Positions 7,749 to 16,937 of a stretch of DNA of 64,000 nt are shown one piece after another. The number at the start of each line of letters is the position of its first letter. Positions within the stretch are counted from its first letter, which is position 1. The stretch spans positions 2,108,001-2,172,000 of the forward strand of contig NZ_CP083387.1 of the NCBI RefSeq assembly GCF_020042345.1, read 5' to 3'. Made by a program: the position numbers and the translations under genes. The DNA is from Arachidicoccus terrestris. Lineage in GTDB: Bacteria > Bacteroidota > Bacteroidia > Chitinophagales > Chitinophagaceae. Below the pieces are notes generated by a model. The model was not told the origin of the DNA and ran no database searches. It saw only the letters and a list, made by a program, of their open reading frames with translations.

Positions 7749-8840
7749 CTAAAACCAGCCTCGTTTCTTAAAAACGATGATCATCCACAGTGGGATCAAC
7801 AGCATAATGCCCACCGCGATCAGAAAGCCATAGGTATTATGTAATAAAGGAATCCGGGAAAAATTCATCCCAAAGATGCCGCCGATCACCGTAGCAGGCG
7901 CCAACAGGCAGGTAACAATCGCCATGACCTTCATGGATTCATTCATTTTCAGATTGGCCATATTCATATGCAGATCCTGCAGGTTGGACATGCCTTCCCG
8001 ATAGTTTTCTACCATTTCCACCGCCTGCAGGATGTGGTCATAGATGTCCTTCAGATAGCGTAATGTCTTCGCATTGAACAAGGCATTTTCATTCTTATTC
8101 AGGCTGCTGATCACATCCCTGGCCGGAAAGATCGTCCGCCTGAATAGCAGCAGTTCTTTGCGCAGAAAAAGAATATAGGACATGCGCATCTGCGCGTTGG
8201 TACGGATCAGCTGGCTTTCACCTTTCTCCAGCTTCTCACCGTAAGAATCCATCGTGGTAAAATAATCATCCACTACAGCGTCCACCAAAGAGTAATACAA
8301 AAAGTCAGATCCATATTGGCGCACCTTACTGGTAGCAGACTGCAGCCTTTTTCTGACTTCTTCAAAAGCATCTCTTGTTGCTTCTTCCTGAAAGGTCAAT
8401 ACGAAATTTTTCCCGAGCACCATTGAAATCTGCTCCCTTCGTAATTCATTAAACTGCCCGTCCAGATACAACTGATAAAGCAGGCAATAGACAAAATCCT
8501 CAAATATATCACTCTTGGGGCGCTGGTCAACAGACAATATATCCTCTTCAATCAATTGGTGAATACTGAACTGCCGGCAGATCTGACCGACTTCCGCCCT
8601 GCGGAGCCCGTCTATATTGATCCAGACTTTCTTCTCGGTATTGATCAGGTTTCTGCACTGGCTTATTTCCATAAGGTCCAGTTTTTCAATAGAAAGCTGA
8701 TCATAAACATAAGCCGTGATGACCACTTTTTCGGCATCCTGCCGAAGGGTATTGTCGGTCGGGTTTTCGAAAACCAGTCTGCCCGCAGATTCCCGGGTAG
8801 GAAGCCATAATTTAAAAAAATTACCTTTATCTAATTTCAT
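7749..8840 (-). CDS. corA: Magnesium/cobalt transporter CorA
   Basis: Pentameric divalent cation channel of the inner membrane, 363 residues. A long cytoplasmic N-terminal domain with many charged helices precedes two C-terminal membrane helices. The signature GMNF (about residue 324) closes the first helix, with a loop SRIPLLHNTYG and a second helix to the basic end KKRGWF. The N-terminal part carries a 30-residue lead compared with shorter CorA proteins. It is monocistronic by position, converging with thiL. Confidence 0.93.
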   Translation of the reverse strand: MKLDKGNFFKLWLPTRESAGRLVFENPTDNTLRQDAEKVVITAYVYDQLSIEKLDLMEISQCRNLINTEKKVWINIDGLRRAEVGQICRQFSIHQLIEEDILSVDQRPKSDIFEDFVYCLLYQLYLDGQFNELRREQISMVLGKNFVLTFQEEATRDAFEEVRKRLQSATSKVRQYGSDFLYYSLVDAVVDDYFTTMDSYGEKLEKGESQLIRTNAQMRMSYILFLRKELLLFRRTIFPARDVISSLNKNENALFNAKTLRYLKDIYDHILQAVEMVENYREGMSNLQDLHMNMANLKMNESMKVMAIVTCLLAPATVIGGIFGMNFSRIPLLHNTYGFLIAVGIMLLIPLWMIIVFKKRGWF

Positions 8841-8902
8841 GACAAATGATAACTGCTTTTCCGGTGAATAACAACTCTGTCCCTGTATATAGCTTTATAT
8901 AT

Positions 8903-10243
8903 TTACCTCAAGACCATCTGGCGGTCGGCATCCAGCCGCAGCATGATAAAGATCAGAATGGTAAAGGTAACAAGCGATGATCCTCCATAACTGACCAAAG
9001 GTAAGGGAATCCCCACAACAGGGAACAGGCCGATGGTCATACAGACATTAATGGCGATATGCATCAGAAAGATACTGGCCACACAATAAGCATATACCCT
9101 GGAGAACACACTTCGCTGTCGCTCTGCAATCTTTACGATCCTAAAGAGCAGTGCCAGATAAATGAGTAAGAAAGCTGCACAGCCAATAAATCCAAATGCC
9201 TCTCCCAGGGAAGTAAATACAAAGTCTGTTTGCTGCTCCGGCACGTATTTTCCCCTGGTCTGGGTCCCTTTTAAAAAGCCTCTGCCCAACAGGCCGCCGG
9301 AACCAATGGCTATTTTGCTCTGTCTTACATTATAGTCATCCGGCTTGGCATAACTTTTATTGGCTTCCTCCTTGGCAATACTGCTCTTATTTTTAGAGCA
9401 GTCATAAGCTTTCCCCACCATGGCATACACCCTGGTGGACTGATAGCATTGTAAAATATTATTAAAGATATAAGGTACGGCAAAACGCTGTATACCTACG
9501 CAAGCCGCCCAGATAAAAATAATCATGGCTAAAATCCTGCGGCTGCGTTTGATTTTCTTGCGTAACAGATAGAGCGTTCCGATGGCGATAGCTGTCAGGA
9601 TGATGGCCAGGAGGTCCGGATCCATAATGAGGGTCGCTACCACCAGAACCCCAAAAGAAAATCCGATCAGCAGTATGGCACCCGGCAAGCCTTCACGGAA
9701 CATCACAATAAAAAAGCAACAATAAACCAACGCCAGCCCCGTTTCATTTTGCATGATAGAAAGCATGGCAGGAAGCATGGCAATAATCGTGGCAATAACC
9801 TGAGAACGTAGTTTGGAAAAATCCAGCTCCTGCATGGACAGGTATTTGGCCAGCGCCAGAGAGGTAAATATCTTACAGAGCTCAGCAGGCTGCAGATTAA
9901 AGCCCCCACCCAGTGGAATCCAGCTTCTGGAGCCATTGATATTGCGCCCCAGCACGAAGGTGGCCAGCATCAGTAAAATACCAAACAGATAGGCCAGATT
10001 GGCAAAGGCCGTATATAGCTTCGAGTCACTGAGCAGAATAAAAATAGCCAGGATCGCGCAGACGCCTGCAAAGATCAGCTGCTTGCTGTATTCGGTCTGT
10101 CCGGAGATAAATGCAGAAGCCCAATTGACATCCGGATTGTATTCTACCATAAAAATACAAAGAATACCAATGGCTACCAGCGCAGTATATAAAAATACAA
10201 CGACCCAGTCTATTCCTTTTGCTAACTTTTCTTGCTGATACAT
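8903..10243 (-). CDS. rodA: Rod-shape SEDS glycosyltransferase RodA
   Basis: Peptidoglycan polymerase of the elongation machinery, acting in the inner membrane with PBP2. The 446 residues have about ten helices, the conserved GSRSWIPLGG segment, the QPAELCKI motif (family QPxE), the cytoplasmic loop with GRGFLKGTQTRGKYVPEQQT, and the end motif IPLPLVSYGGSSL. A loop of roughly 60 residues (KRSRR to YNVRQSK) is longer than in E. coli RodA, as is usual in Bacteroidota. Its ATG directly abuts the pbp2 stop codon, so the two are translationally linked. Confidence 0.94.
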   Translation of the reverse strand: MYQQEKLAKGIDWVVVFLYTALVAIGILCIFMVEYNPDVNWASAFISGQTEYSKQLIFAGVCAILAIFILLSDSKLYTAFANLAYLFGILLMLATFVLGRNINGSRSWIPLGGGFNLQPAELCKIFTSLALAKYLSMQELDFSKLRSQVIATIIAMLPAMLSIMQNETGLALVYCCFFIVMFREGLPGAILLIGFSFGVLVVATLIMDPDLLAIILTAIAIGTLYLLRKKIKRSRRILAMIIFIWAACVGIQRFAVPYIFNNILQCYQSTRVYAMVGKAYDCSKNKSSIAKEEANKSYAKPDDYNVRQSKIAIGSGGLLGRGFLKGTQTRGKYVPEQQTDFVFTSLGEAFGFIGCAAFLLIYLALLFRIVKIAERQRSVFSRVYAYCVASIFLMHIAINVCMTIGLFPVVGIPLPLVSYGGSSLVTFTILIFIMLRLDADRQMVLR

Positions 10244-12352
10244 TTACTTTCCTGCTTTTTTACGGGATGAGAGCCTTAATGGCCATAATTTTGAACGCCA
10301 GTCAACCAACATAGCTTCTCTGATAGAATCCCGCCTGGCAGAATCCTCATGATGATCGGCAGCAGCCGCAATCAACTGTATGCTATCGGCTATATGCTGC
10401 GCTTCTTTCATTCTTGTAAGTGAATCACGTTTCCTTTCCCGGTCACGGGCTTTGGCCGCTTTCAGCGAATCCTGCTGTCTGCGCCATTCAAATATCTGAT
10501 GGGGCACTAAGCTCGCCTTGGCTAACCGCTCCACATCCTTTTTCGTATCCTCTGTCAGCGTATCGTTGAGGTATTGCTCCATCATATGGGCTGCAATAGG
10601 CGCTGCCCATGCAGACCCATACCCTGCATTCTCCACATAAACAGCGATGGCAATGGTGGGATTTTCTATCGGTGCGTATGCGATAAATACAGCCAGGTTC
10701 TTCAGTTTAGGCACCTGTGCTGTACCCGTCTTTCCCGCAAACTGATGACCTGGTATTTTGATACTTGAGGCCGTCCCTTCCAAAGCCACATCTTCCATCC
10801 CTTTCTGCACCGCCCTAAAATCCGTATCACTGATATGCAGGTTAGAATGCTTCACTTTATATCTGGCCAGAAAACTGGTGTCCCCGGGTTGCGGATTTTC
10901 AATACTGTCGACAAAGTGCGGCGTATAGTACCAACCTTTATTTGCAATAATGCAGGCCTCATTGGCGGACTGCAGCGGCGTGGCGGTCATACGGTCCTGA
11001 CCAATTCCCATTGTCACCATATTACACGACACCCAGCGATTTCCATAGTCATGATTATATTCTGAGGTATCAGGAATATTACCGGCTTTCTCCCCGGGAA
11101 TATCGACGCCCAGATGGGTCCCAAACCCAAAATCATGCATGTATTGCCGCCAGCGGGCGTACCCTTTGCGTGGTGATCCATACTTGGGATTATCAATCAC
11201 CATCCGGAAGATATTACAGAAATAAGAGTTACAGGAGTGAGCGATCGCTAACTGCAGATTTGCCGCGTGACCGGCCCAGCTTTCATCACATCTGACCCGC
11301 TTTCCACAGGCCCAGTAGGCGCCCCGGCAGTCATATCCGTAGGAAGAATTGATCACGCCTTCATCCAGGGCAATGAGTGCGCCTAAGGGTTTATAAGTAG
11401 ACCCGGGAGGATACATCCCCGCAATGGCCCTGTTATACATCGGCCGGGACGTGTCCGTTACCAAAAAACCGATATGGCTTCTGTATTCACTTGGCGTAAG
11501 GTCATTGGGGTCAAAGGAAGGCGCTGAGACCATAGCGATAATGCCGCCTGTCTTCGGGTTGATAGCGACAGCAGCCCCTAACTTATTCTGGAAAAGCTTT
11601 TCACCGAGTTTCTGTGTATTGACATCAATGCTGGTATAAAGGCTTCGACCGGCCACAGCAGTTGTATCGTAGCTCCCTCCTGCATAAGGACCTTGTATCC
11701 TGGAACGGTTATCACGCAGGTATCGTTTTACGCCCCGCTGGCCCATGAGTACTTTTTCATATGATTTCTCGAGTCCGGCAATGCCGATATAATCGCCTGG
11801 CTGATAGCCCTCTTCGGGGTGGTCTTTTAAATAATTAGAAGACACCTCTCCCAGTCTGCCCAGAAAATTGGCCCCCACATGATAAGGATAAGTCCTGACC
11901 GGCCTCTCCTGTAATGCAAATCCCGGAAACTTATAAAGATTCTCATTGAGCTGGGCAAAGAGCTCCTTGGTCAAAAGGGGCTCGAACGTGCTCGGTTTAA
12001 AGCTACTGTTCTTGATAATGGCCGTGATCATTCTTTTATGGTATTCCGCAGTATCAATACCCAGGATACTGCAGAGCGTGGCGGTATCCACACCTTTTCT
12101 GGCCTCGACCGGAGTCACGGTAAAATCATAATTAATCACATTATCGATCATCGCATGGCCTTTCCGGTCATATATGATTCCTCGATCGGGATAGATCACC
12201 TTTCGAAAGATGGCATTGTTTTCCGCCTGCAACCGGTAGGAAGGAGAAAATAATTGCAGATTGAGTAATTGCGCCAAAATGATGGCGAAGACTACGACAA
12301 AAATGCCCAGAATAATTCTGCTGCGAGATTGATTATTATTTTGTGTGGCCAT
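10244..12352 (-). CDS. mrdA: Penicillin-binding protein 2 (cell elongation transpeptidase)
   Basis: Class B penicillin-binding protein, 702 residues, that cross-links peptidoglycan during rod elongation with RodA. A short cytoplasmic end and one anchor helix (residues 13-32) precede the pedestal domain with the PDRGIIYDRKG segment. The transpeptidase motifs are complete: STYK at 318-321 with catalytic Ser318, SCN at 373-375 and KTGTA at 541-545. The tail after residue 600 is charged and extended (many Lys, Arg, Asp), a Bacteroidota-type extension. A 243-base gap separates it from mreD upstream. Confidence 0.95.
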   Translation of the reverse strand: MATQNNNQSRSRIILGIFVVVFAIILAQLLNLQLFSPSYRLQAENNAIFRKVIYPDRGIIYDRKGHAMIDNVINYDFTVTPVEARKGVDTATLCSILGIDTAEYHKRMITAIIKNSSFKPSTFEPLLTKELFAQLNENLYKFPGFALQERPVRTYPYHVGANFLGRLGEVSSNYLKDHPEEGYQPGDYIGIAGLEKSYEKVLMGQRGVKRYLRDNRSRIQGPYAGGSYDTTAVAGRSLYTSIDVNTQKLGEKLFQNKLGAAVAINPKTGGIIAMVSAPSFDPNDLTPSEYRSHIGFLVTDTSRPMYNRAIAGMYPPGSTYKPLGALIALDEGVINSSYGYDCRGAYWACGKRVRCDESWAGHAANLQLAIAHSCNSYFCNIFRMVIDNPKYGSPRKGYARWRQYMHDFGFGTHLGVDIPGEKAGNIPDTSEYNHDYGNRWVSCNMVTMGIGQDRMTATPLQSANEACIIANKGWYYTPHFVDSIENPQPGDTSFLARYKVKHSNLHISDTDFRAVQKGMEDVALEGTASSIKIPGHQFAGKTGTAQVPKLKNLAVFIAYAPIENPTIAIAVYVENAGYGSAWAAPIAAHMMEQYLNDTLTEDTKKDVERLAKASLVPHQIFEWRRQQDSLKAAKARDRERKRDSLTRMKEAQHIADSIQLIAAAADHHEDSARRDSIREAMLVDWRSKLWPLRLSSRKKAGK

Positions 12353-12509
12353 ATACTCCCTACGTATTGCGTAATGCTATTGAATTGTTTATTGCCGGCC
12401 CCTTAGGCCTTCACGGGTAATAAATTGTAATTTACGGATAATTAAGCACATATCGCGCCATTATACGATCCGGTAAGAGACGTAAGGGCACGGCGTGTTC
12501 TTTCAAATG

Positions 12510-12542
12510 CAAAACTACACATTCGGTTTATTGCTTGTGCAA
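12510..12542 (-). promoter_or_regulatory. Possible promoter for mrdA-rodA
   Basis: On the minus strand TAGTTTTG (12517-12510) fits TAnnTTTG, with a TTG 22 bases upstream. It lies in the 243-base gap between mreD and mrdA, about 158 bases before the mrdA ATG. The spacing is slightly long, so the call is tentative. Confidence 0.3.
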
Positions 12543-12595
12543 GTCAAGCCCAACTTCTTATATTTTTTTTGAAAATCTTTAACCCGTAGCTGTGA

Positions 12596-13129
12596 TTAGC
12601 CGGCATTGGTCTTAAATTTCACTTTCCTGAAAAATAACAGCTCTGTAATAAAAATTAAGGCTAAGCTTAATACCGAAGTTGCCAGCACTTTACCAATGAA
12701 GAAAAGGAAGTCGCCAAACTGCATCCATTCAATAAAAGTCAGGTACAGATGATAGACGACCGTCAGTACCAGCACATAGATCGTATAAGGTCCGATACCA
12801 ATACTTTTAGTACTGGGATCTGAGTAGGTAATTTCTGCTTTTTGTTGCGGCAGTAAAAGGTTGAGCAAAAAGGGCCTTAGATAAGCGATCAATACCATAG
12901 GAGCGGAATGAAGCCCCGGCACCCCTGAAAAATAGTCCAGTACCAGTCCAAACACAAAAGCAATCGCCATAAGTGCGACCCTGGACAGGCTAAACGGCAA
13001 CCAGAGGATAAATAAGAAGGCGACCGTCGGTTTAAGATACTGATGAAGCAGCGGCACTTTATCCAGTACAAATACCTGCACCAGGATAAAGAAGATAAAC
13101 CGCAATATATTTTTCATCAGTACACTCAT
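12596..13129 (-). CDS. mreD: Rod-shape determining protein MreD
   Basis: Small polytopic membrane protein of the elongation complex, 177 residues with about five hydrophobic helices (for example FIFFILVQVFVLDKV and IAFVFGLVLDYFSG). The sequence DYFSGVPGLHSAP matches the most conserved MreD segment. It begins 6 bases after the mreC stop codon, so it is cotranscribed and probably translationally coupled with mreC. Confidence 0.9.
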   Translation of the reverse strand: MSVLMKNILRFIFFILVQVFVLDKVPLLHQYLKPTVAFLFILWLPFSLSRVALMAIAFVFGLVLDYFSGVPGLHSAPMVLIAYLRPFLLNLLLPQQKAEITYSDPSTKSIGIGPYTIYVLVLTVVYHLYLTFIEWMQFGDFLFFIGKVLATSVLSLALIFITELLFFRKVKFKTNAG

Positions 13130-13135
13130 GTCATA

Positions 13136-13996
13136 TTATTTCTGAGCTTTGGACTCCAGGTTTTTTTGTTCTTTAATATAATTGTTTTTAATAACGTATA
13201 CATATTGCAGCGTGTAAAAATCAGTCCCGGAGAGAATCTTGATCTGATAATAATTGCTGGACGGGTCTTCCTTATTAATCGTGATCACCCTGCCAATGAT
13301 GAGGCCCTCAGGATAATTACCCGAATAATTACTGGTCACGACAGTGTCCCCTTTGGCGACTTTGGTTCTCTTAGGAATATTACTCAGGGTAAGAATATTA
13401 GGATATTTCCCATCCCATTCTATAAGTCCCGGCATATTGCTTTTTTTCAGCATACCGCTGACCCTGCTATTGTGATTAAGCAGACTCATGACCAGGCTAT
13501 AGTTTTCACTGACTGCCACAACATGGCCTACAATACCATCAGGACCCGCAACAGCCATGTCCTTTTTGACACCCTGTCTGGAACCTTTCTCAATGGTAAT
13601 AAAATTATTCTCGTTGGTCAGAGAGTTGCTGACCACTTTCGCTTCAAAATATTGGTATTTTCGGACAGTCCCTGTGCTATCGATATTTGTCGTATCCATC
13701 AGGGTATAAATATGATCCAGATGGAGTGAATCGGCGTTTCTGACGTAGGTTGAAAGCGCTGTGCGCAATGCGGCATTTTCCTTAGCCAGTCTTTTATTCG
13801 TACTCTTCAGGTCAAAAAAGTACTGGATATTATTGTATTTTTTCTGAATATCTCCAGTCAGGGAGTGGGCCGTGTTGGAGTAGGCAGCCTCATAGGTTTT
13901 ATTATAATTTACCAGAAACGAGATACTCAGCACCTGAAAAATCAGGAACATAAAGAAGGTAAAAAAACGCCTTATGAATAAAAATATATTTTTCAC
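13136..13996 (-). CDS. mreC: Rod-shape determining protein MreC
   Basis: Periplasmic scaffold that connects MreB and the PBP2-RodA synthase. The 286 residues show a basic start, one membrane helix at about 10-29, a coiled coil near 55-85 (LKSTNKRLAKENAALRTAL) and the beta-rich MreC domain with SRQGVKKDMAVAGPDGIVGH and SNYSGNYPEGLIIG. The end is Lys-rich. It follows mreB after a gap of 233 bases. Confidence 0.92.
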   Translation of the reverse strand: MKNIFLFIRRFFTFFMFLIFQVLSISFLVNYNKTYEAAYSNTAHSLTGDIQKKYNNIQYFFDLKSTNKRLAKENAALRTALSTYVRNADSLHLDHIYTLMDTTNIDSTGTVRKYQYFEAKVVSNSLTNENNFITIEKGSRQGVKKDMAVAGPDGIVGHVVAVSENYSLVMSLLNHNSRVSGMLKKSNMPGLIEWDGKYPNILTLSNIPKRTKVAKGDTVVTSNYSGNYPEGLIIGRVITINKEDPSSNYYQIKILSGTDFYTLQYVYVIKNNYIKEQKNLESKAQK

Positions 13997-14229
13997 ACCC
14001 TACCTCGTTATTGACTATAGCGAGCTACTGCCCCGTTCACTAAACATCGTTACTTAGCATTCATCAAGCTGACGCCTCAAAATAAATATCCCGGTATAAT
14101 GCCTGCGCCTAAAAATACGACTTCCTGTCAACCGCTTCCTATAAAACTTATACAGTTATCTGAATAACCTGATTCCGCTCATGCCGGCCAGCTGTTACTG
14201 GGTCTGCATGACAGCGACCGGGATCAGCA

Positions 14230-15255
14230 TTAACGCATAATAAAAGGAAAACGCTGGTAGTGCTTCAAGGCAATACCTGTGCCACGAACCACGCTTTTAA
14301 GCGGATCATCTGCAATATGTACCGGTAATTTAATTTTCTGGCCCAGCCTTTTATCCAGTCCGCGAAGTAATGCGCCTCCACCGGTCAGGTATAAGCCCCG
14401 GCGGTAGATATCTGCTGCCAGCTCGGGAGGGGTGGTTTCCAGGGCTTTTAATATGGCTTCTTCTATTTTGAAAATACTTTTATCAAGTGCTTCTGCGATT
14501 TCCTGATAGCTGACCATGATCTGCTTGGGAATGCCGGTAACCAGGTCGCGGCCATTGACGGGCAAGTCATCAGGCGGATTATCCAGATCCTTCATGGCGG
14601 CGCCTAACTGGATTTTGATCTGCTCAGCGGTTCTTTCCCCGATCAGCAGACTGTGGTAACGCCTCAGCGCTTCCATAATATCAGCCGTAAATTCATCACC
14701 GGCGATACGGATGCTCTGATCACAGACAATACCCGCCAAAGCGATCACGGTAATACCTGTCGTTCCGCCTCCGATATCAATAATCATATTACCTACCGGC
14801 TCTTCCACATCGATTCCGATACCGATCGCAGCGGCCATAGGTTCATGTAACAAATATACTTCTTTGGCTCCGGCCTGTTCGGCACTGTCACGGACGGCTC
14901 TTTTTTCTACTTCTGTAATGCTGGATGGAATACAGATCATCATCCTCCAACTGGGGGGAAAAAGTGGCTTTTTGGGATGGATCATTTTGATCATTTCCCG
15001 GATCATCAACTCCGCTGCATTAAAGTCAGCGATCACACCGTCTTTTAAAGGACGGACTGTCCGGATGCTTTCATGGGTCTTTTCATGCATCAGTAAGGCG
15101 CGTTTCCCGACGGCCAATACTTCTTTCGGATTATTGCGGTTCAGCGCTACAATAGAGGGCTCATTTACCACAATTTCCTCATTATGAATGATTAAGGTAT
15201 TAGCGGTACCTAAATCCATCGCTATTTCCTGCGTAAAAAAATTAAAAAGTCCCAT
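14230..15255 (-). CDS. mreB: Actin-like cell shape protein MreB
   Basis: Cytoskeletal ATPase that guides cell-wall synthesis along the cylinder, 341 residues. Actin-fold motifs are clear: the phosphate-1 loop AMDLGTANTLI near the N-terminus, NEPSIVALN, the phosphate-2 loop IDIGGGTTGITVIALAG, and the adenosine motif LTGGGALLRGLDKRL near the C-terminus. It is the first gene of the mreBCD-mrdA-rodA cluster. Its presence predicts rod-shaped growth. Confidence 0.97.
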   Translation of the reverse strand: MGLFNFFTQEIAMDLGTANTLIIHNEEIVVNEPSIVALNRNNPKEVLAVGKRALLMHEKTHESIRTVRPLKDGVIADFNAAELMIREMIKMIHPKKPLFPPSWRMMICIPSSITEVEKRAVRDSAEQAGAKEVYLLHEPMAAAIGIGIDVEEPVGNMIIDIGGGTTGITVIALAGIVCDQSIRIAGDEFTADIMEALRRYHSLLIGERTAEQIKIQLGAAMKDLDNPPDDLPVNGRDLVTGIPKQIMVSYQEIAEALDKSIFKIEEAILKALETTPPELAADIYRRGLYLTGGGALLRGLDKRLGQKIKLPVHIADDPLKSVVRGTGIALKHYQRFPFIMR

Positions 15256-15452
15256 TCTTTTTCTTGCTGCGTTTATTGTGTTGAAGATGCAAAGTGAAGC
15301 TAAATATAGTGAAATAACAAAACAGATTTTTATAATTATTTACACATTATAAATGTTTGCGTTATTTTAACACCATAGCTTACGCTACACCAGTGATCAT
15401 AGATTTTGCAGCGAAAATAGCAGAATATTTTTGATGAAGGAATTTTAATTTT

Positions 15453-16742
15453 CTAATGAGCGGCAGCAGCCATTAAAATTTTCTCTTTGAAGCCGTCAAA
15501 CCATTTGCGTGTCGCGTCTGCATAGAAAGGCAGTAAGGTCTCCGGATATTTTTTTTCCTCAAATAACAGAATGTTCTCTGCAGCTTTCAACTGATTTTGA
15601 CTCATGGCCAGATCAGCGGCAGCCGTGTAGGCAAACCGGTAATTATTTAGGACCTGAATATTATCTTTATTATACGTAAAGTCACCATCGTCTTCAATCG
15701 AAAGTTCATTGAGCAACGATAGGCGATTTTCCAGGTACGGCAATGAAGTCGCTCTCCACTTGGGGACAATTTTCAGGGTAAGCCCGCGCAGTTCCGCATA
15801 ATTATCCACGCCCAGGTACAAGCGCATTTGTTCAGGTACATCTGCCGCAAAATAAACATCGTTTCTGAAGCCGTTTTCCTGCAGAAAATCTTTTAAAATG
15901 ATATCACTTCGCAGCATATAACTGTCATCTGCAGGTGTCGTCTTCCAACTGATCGCCGTATCCCCTATAATACCCGCCTTGTTCTTTATGGTCAATTCAG
16001 CCGGTTTCCATTTTCTTGATTTAATCTTTGCCAACTCCTCTTCCCCGAAGGCGAGCTTAAGCGACCCTTTTTTACGCAGATATTCCGGATACCACTGCGT
16101 ATTCAGGAAATTCAGGCTGATACAATGTACATCCGGTTTATAATGTTCTACCAATTGTAAATAGGTGATATAATAAAAATAAACGTCGCCATTGGTAAAC
16201 AGATAGGCACTATCCGTACATTCATCCAGTACCTGTTTAAAATAATCATTTACGCTGGCATTGATACCACCGTAGTTTTTCGCCTGTTGCAGGCACCAGA
16301 CGGCGGAATCCCTATTGCCGGCACTCAGATATCTTTCCGCCTGGGCCCCCCAGACGGACAGCACCTTCGTGTGCGGATCAAATAAGATGGTCTCACCTGT
16401 ATACTGATTGTTGGAAAGTTCAATACTGTTGACAAAACAGTCGGATGCCCTTCTGGCCAAAGCCAGGCTGGATGCGGGTAACTTTTCTCCGCTGGATGTG
16501 TTGAATTTATCGATGGCATTGCCGAGGAAATACCAGACTTCCGGGTCACCGGGATTGGTCACCGCCAAATCCTCCAAAGCGCGGCCGGTAGACACATAGG
16601 CCTCGGCAGGCTGACCTGCCAGGCCCTTGAGGTCTTTTTTTGCCTTCTGAAAGGCGGTGTTCCAGGCAGCAAAGTCTCCTTGGGCACTGGCAAACAGGCA
16701 CAGGGGGAAGCTTAATACCAAAAAACACCATTTTCTCATCAT
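15453..16742 (-). CDS. Secreted protein resembling the C-terminal part of DUF2723 proteins
   Basis: About 429 residues, taking the adjacent ATG codons at 16742/16739 as start because they give a signal peptide (MRKWCFLVLSFPLCLFASAQ). The N-terminal part holds TPR-like helices (GNAIDKFNTSSG, LARRASDCFVNSIELSN). The middle has TNGDVYFYYITYLQLVEH and DVHCISLNFLNTQWYPEYLR, which resembles the soluble tail of Bacteroidota DUF2723 membrane proteins. The DUF2723 membrane domain is absent. The resemblance is from memory of the family pattern and is not verified. It lies upstream of mreB in the same direction but 197 bases away. Confidence 0.5.
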   Translation of the reverse strand: MMRKWCFLVLSFPLCLFASAQGDFAAWNTAFQKAKKDLKGLAGQPAEAYVSTGRALEDLAVTNPGDPEVWYFLGNAIDKFNTSSGEKLPASSLALARRASDCFVNSIELSNNQYTGETILFDPHTKVLSVWGAQAERYLSAGNRDSAVWCLQQAKNYGGINASVNDYFKQVLDECTDSAYLFTNGDVYFYYITYLQLVEHYKPDVHCISLNFLNTQWYPEYLRKKGSLKLAFGEEELAKIKSRKWKPAELTIKNKAGIIGDTAISWKTTPADDSYMLRSDIILKDFLQENGFRNDVYFAADVPEQMRLYLGVDNYAELRGLTLKIVPKWRATSLPYLENRLSLLNELSIEDDGDFTYNKDNIQVLNNYRFAYTAAADLAMSQNQLKAAENILLFEEKKYPETLLPFYADATRKWFDGFKEKILMAAAAH

Positions 16743-16937
16743 AATATCTAGTTGAACGCTAGCTGGAGTTGCGGCCACAAAATAGCGAATAATTCAGAAA
16801 GCAGGCACTTTTGGAACCGATTCCTAAAGGCCGCTGTACTGAAGTAGCAGCTTTGACCGCTGTTTTAGCGTTTTGTTTAAATTTCAATGGAGATTTCTTA
16901 TATGGCCTGGAGCACCAGGCGCAGAACCGTCGATCAC

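Noticed and set aside
16905-16920. 6-bp hairpin GCCTGG/CCAGGC after the alanine dehydrogenase gene
   Set aside because: Short stem and no T tract; not enough to call a terminator.
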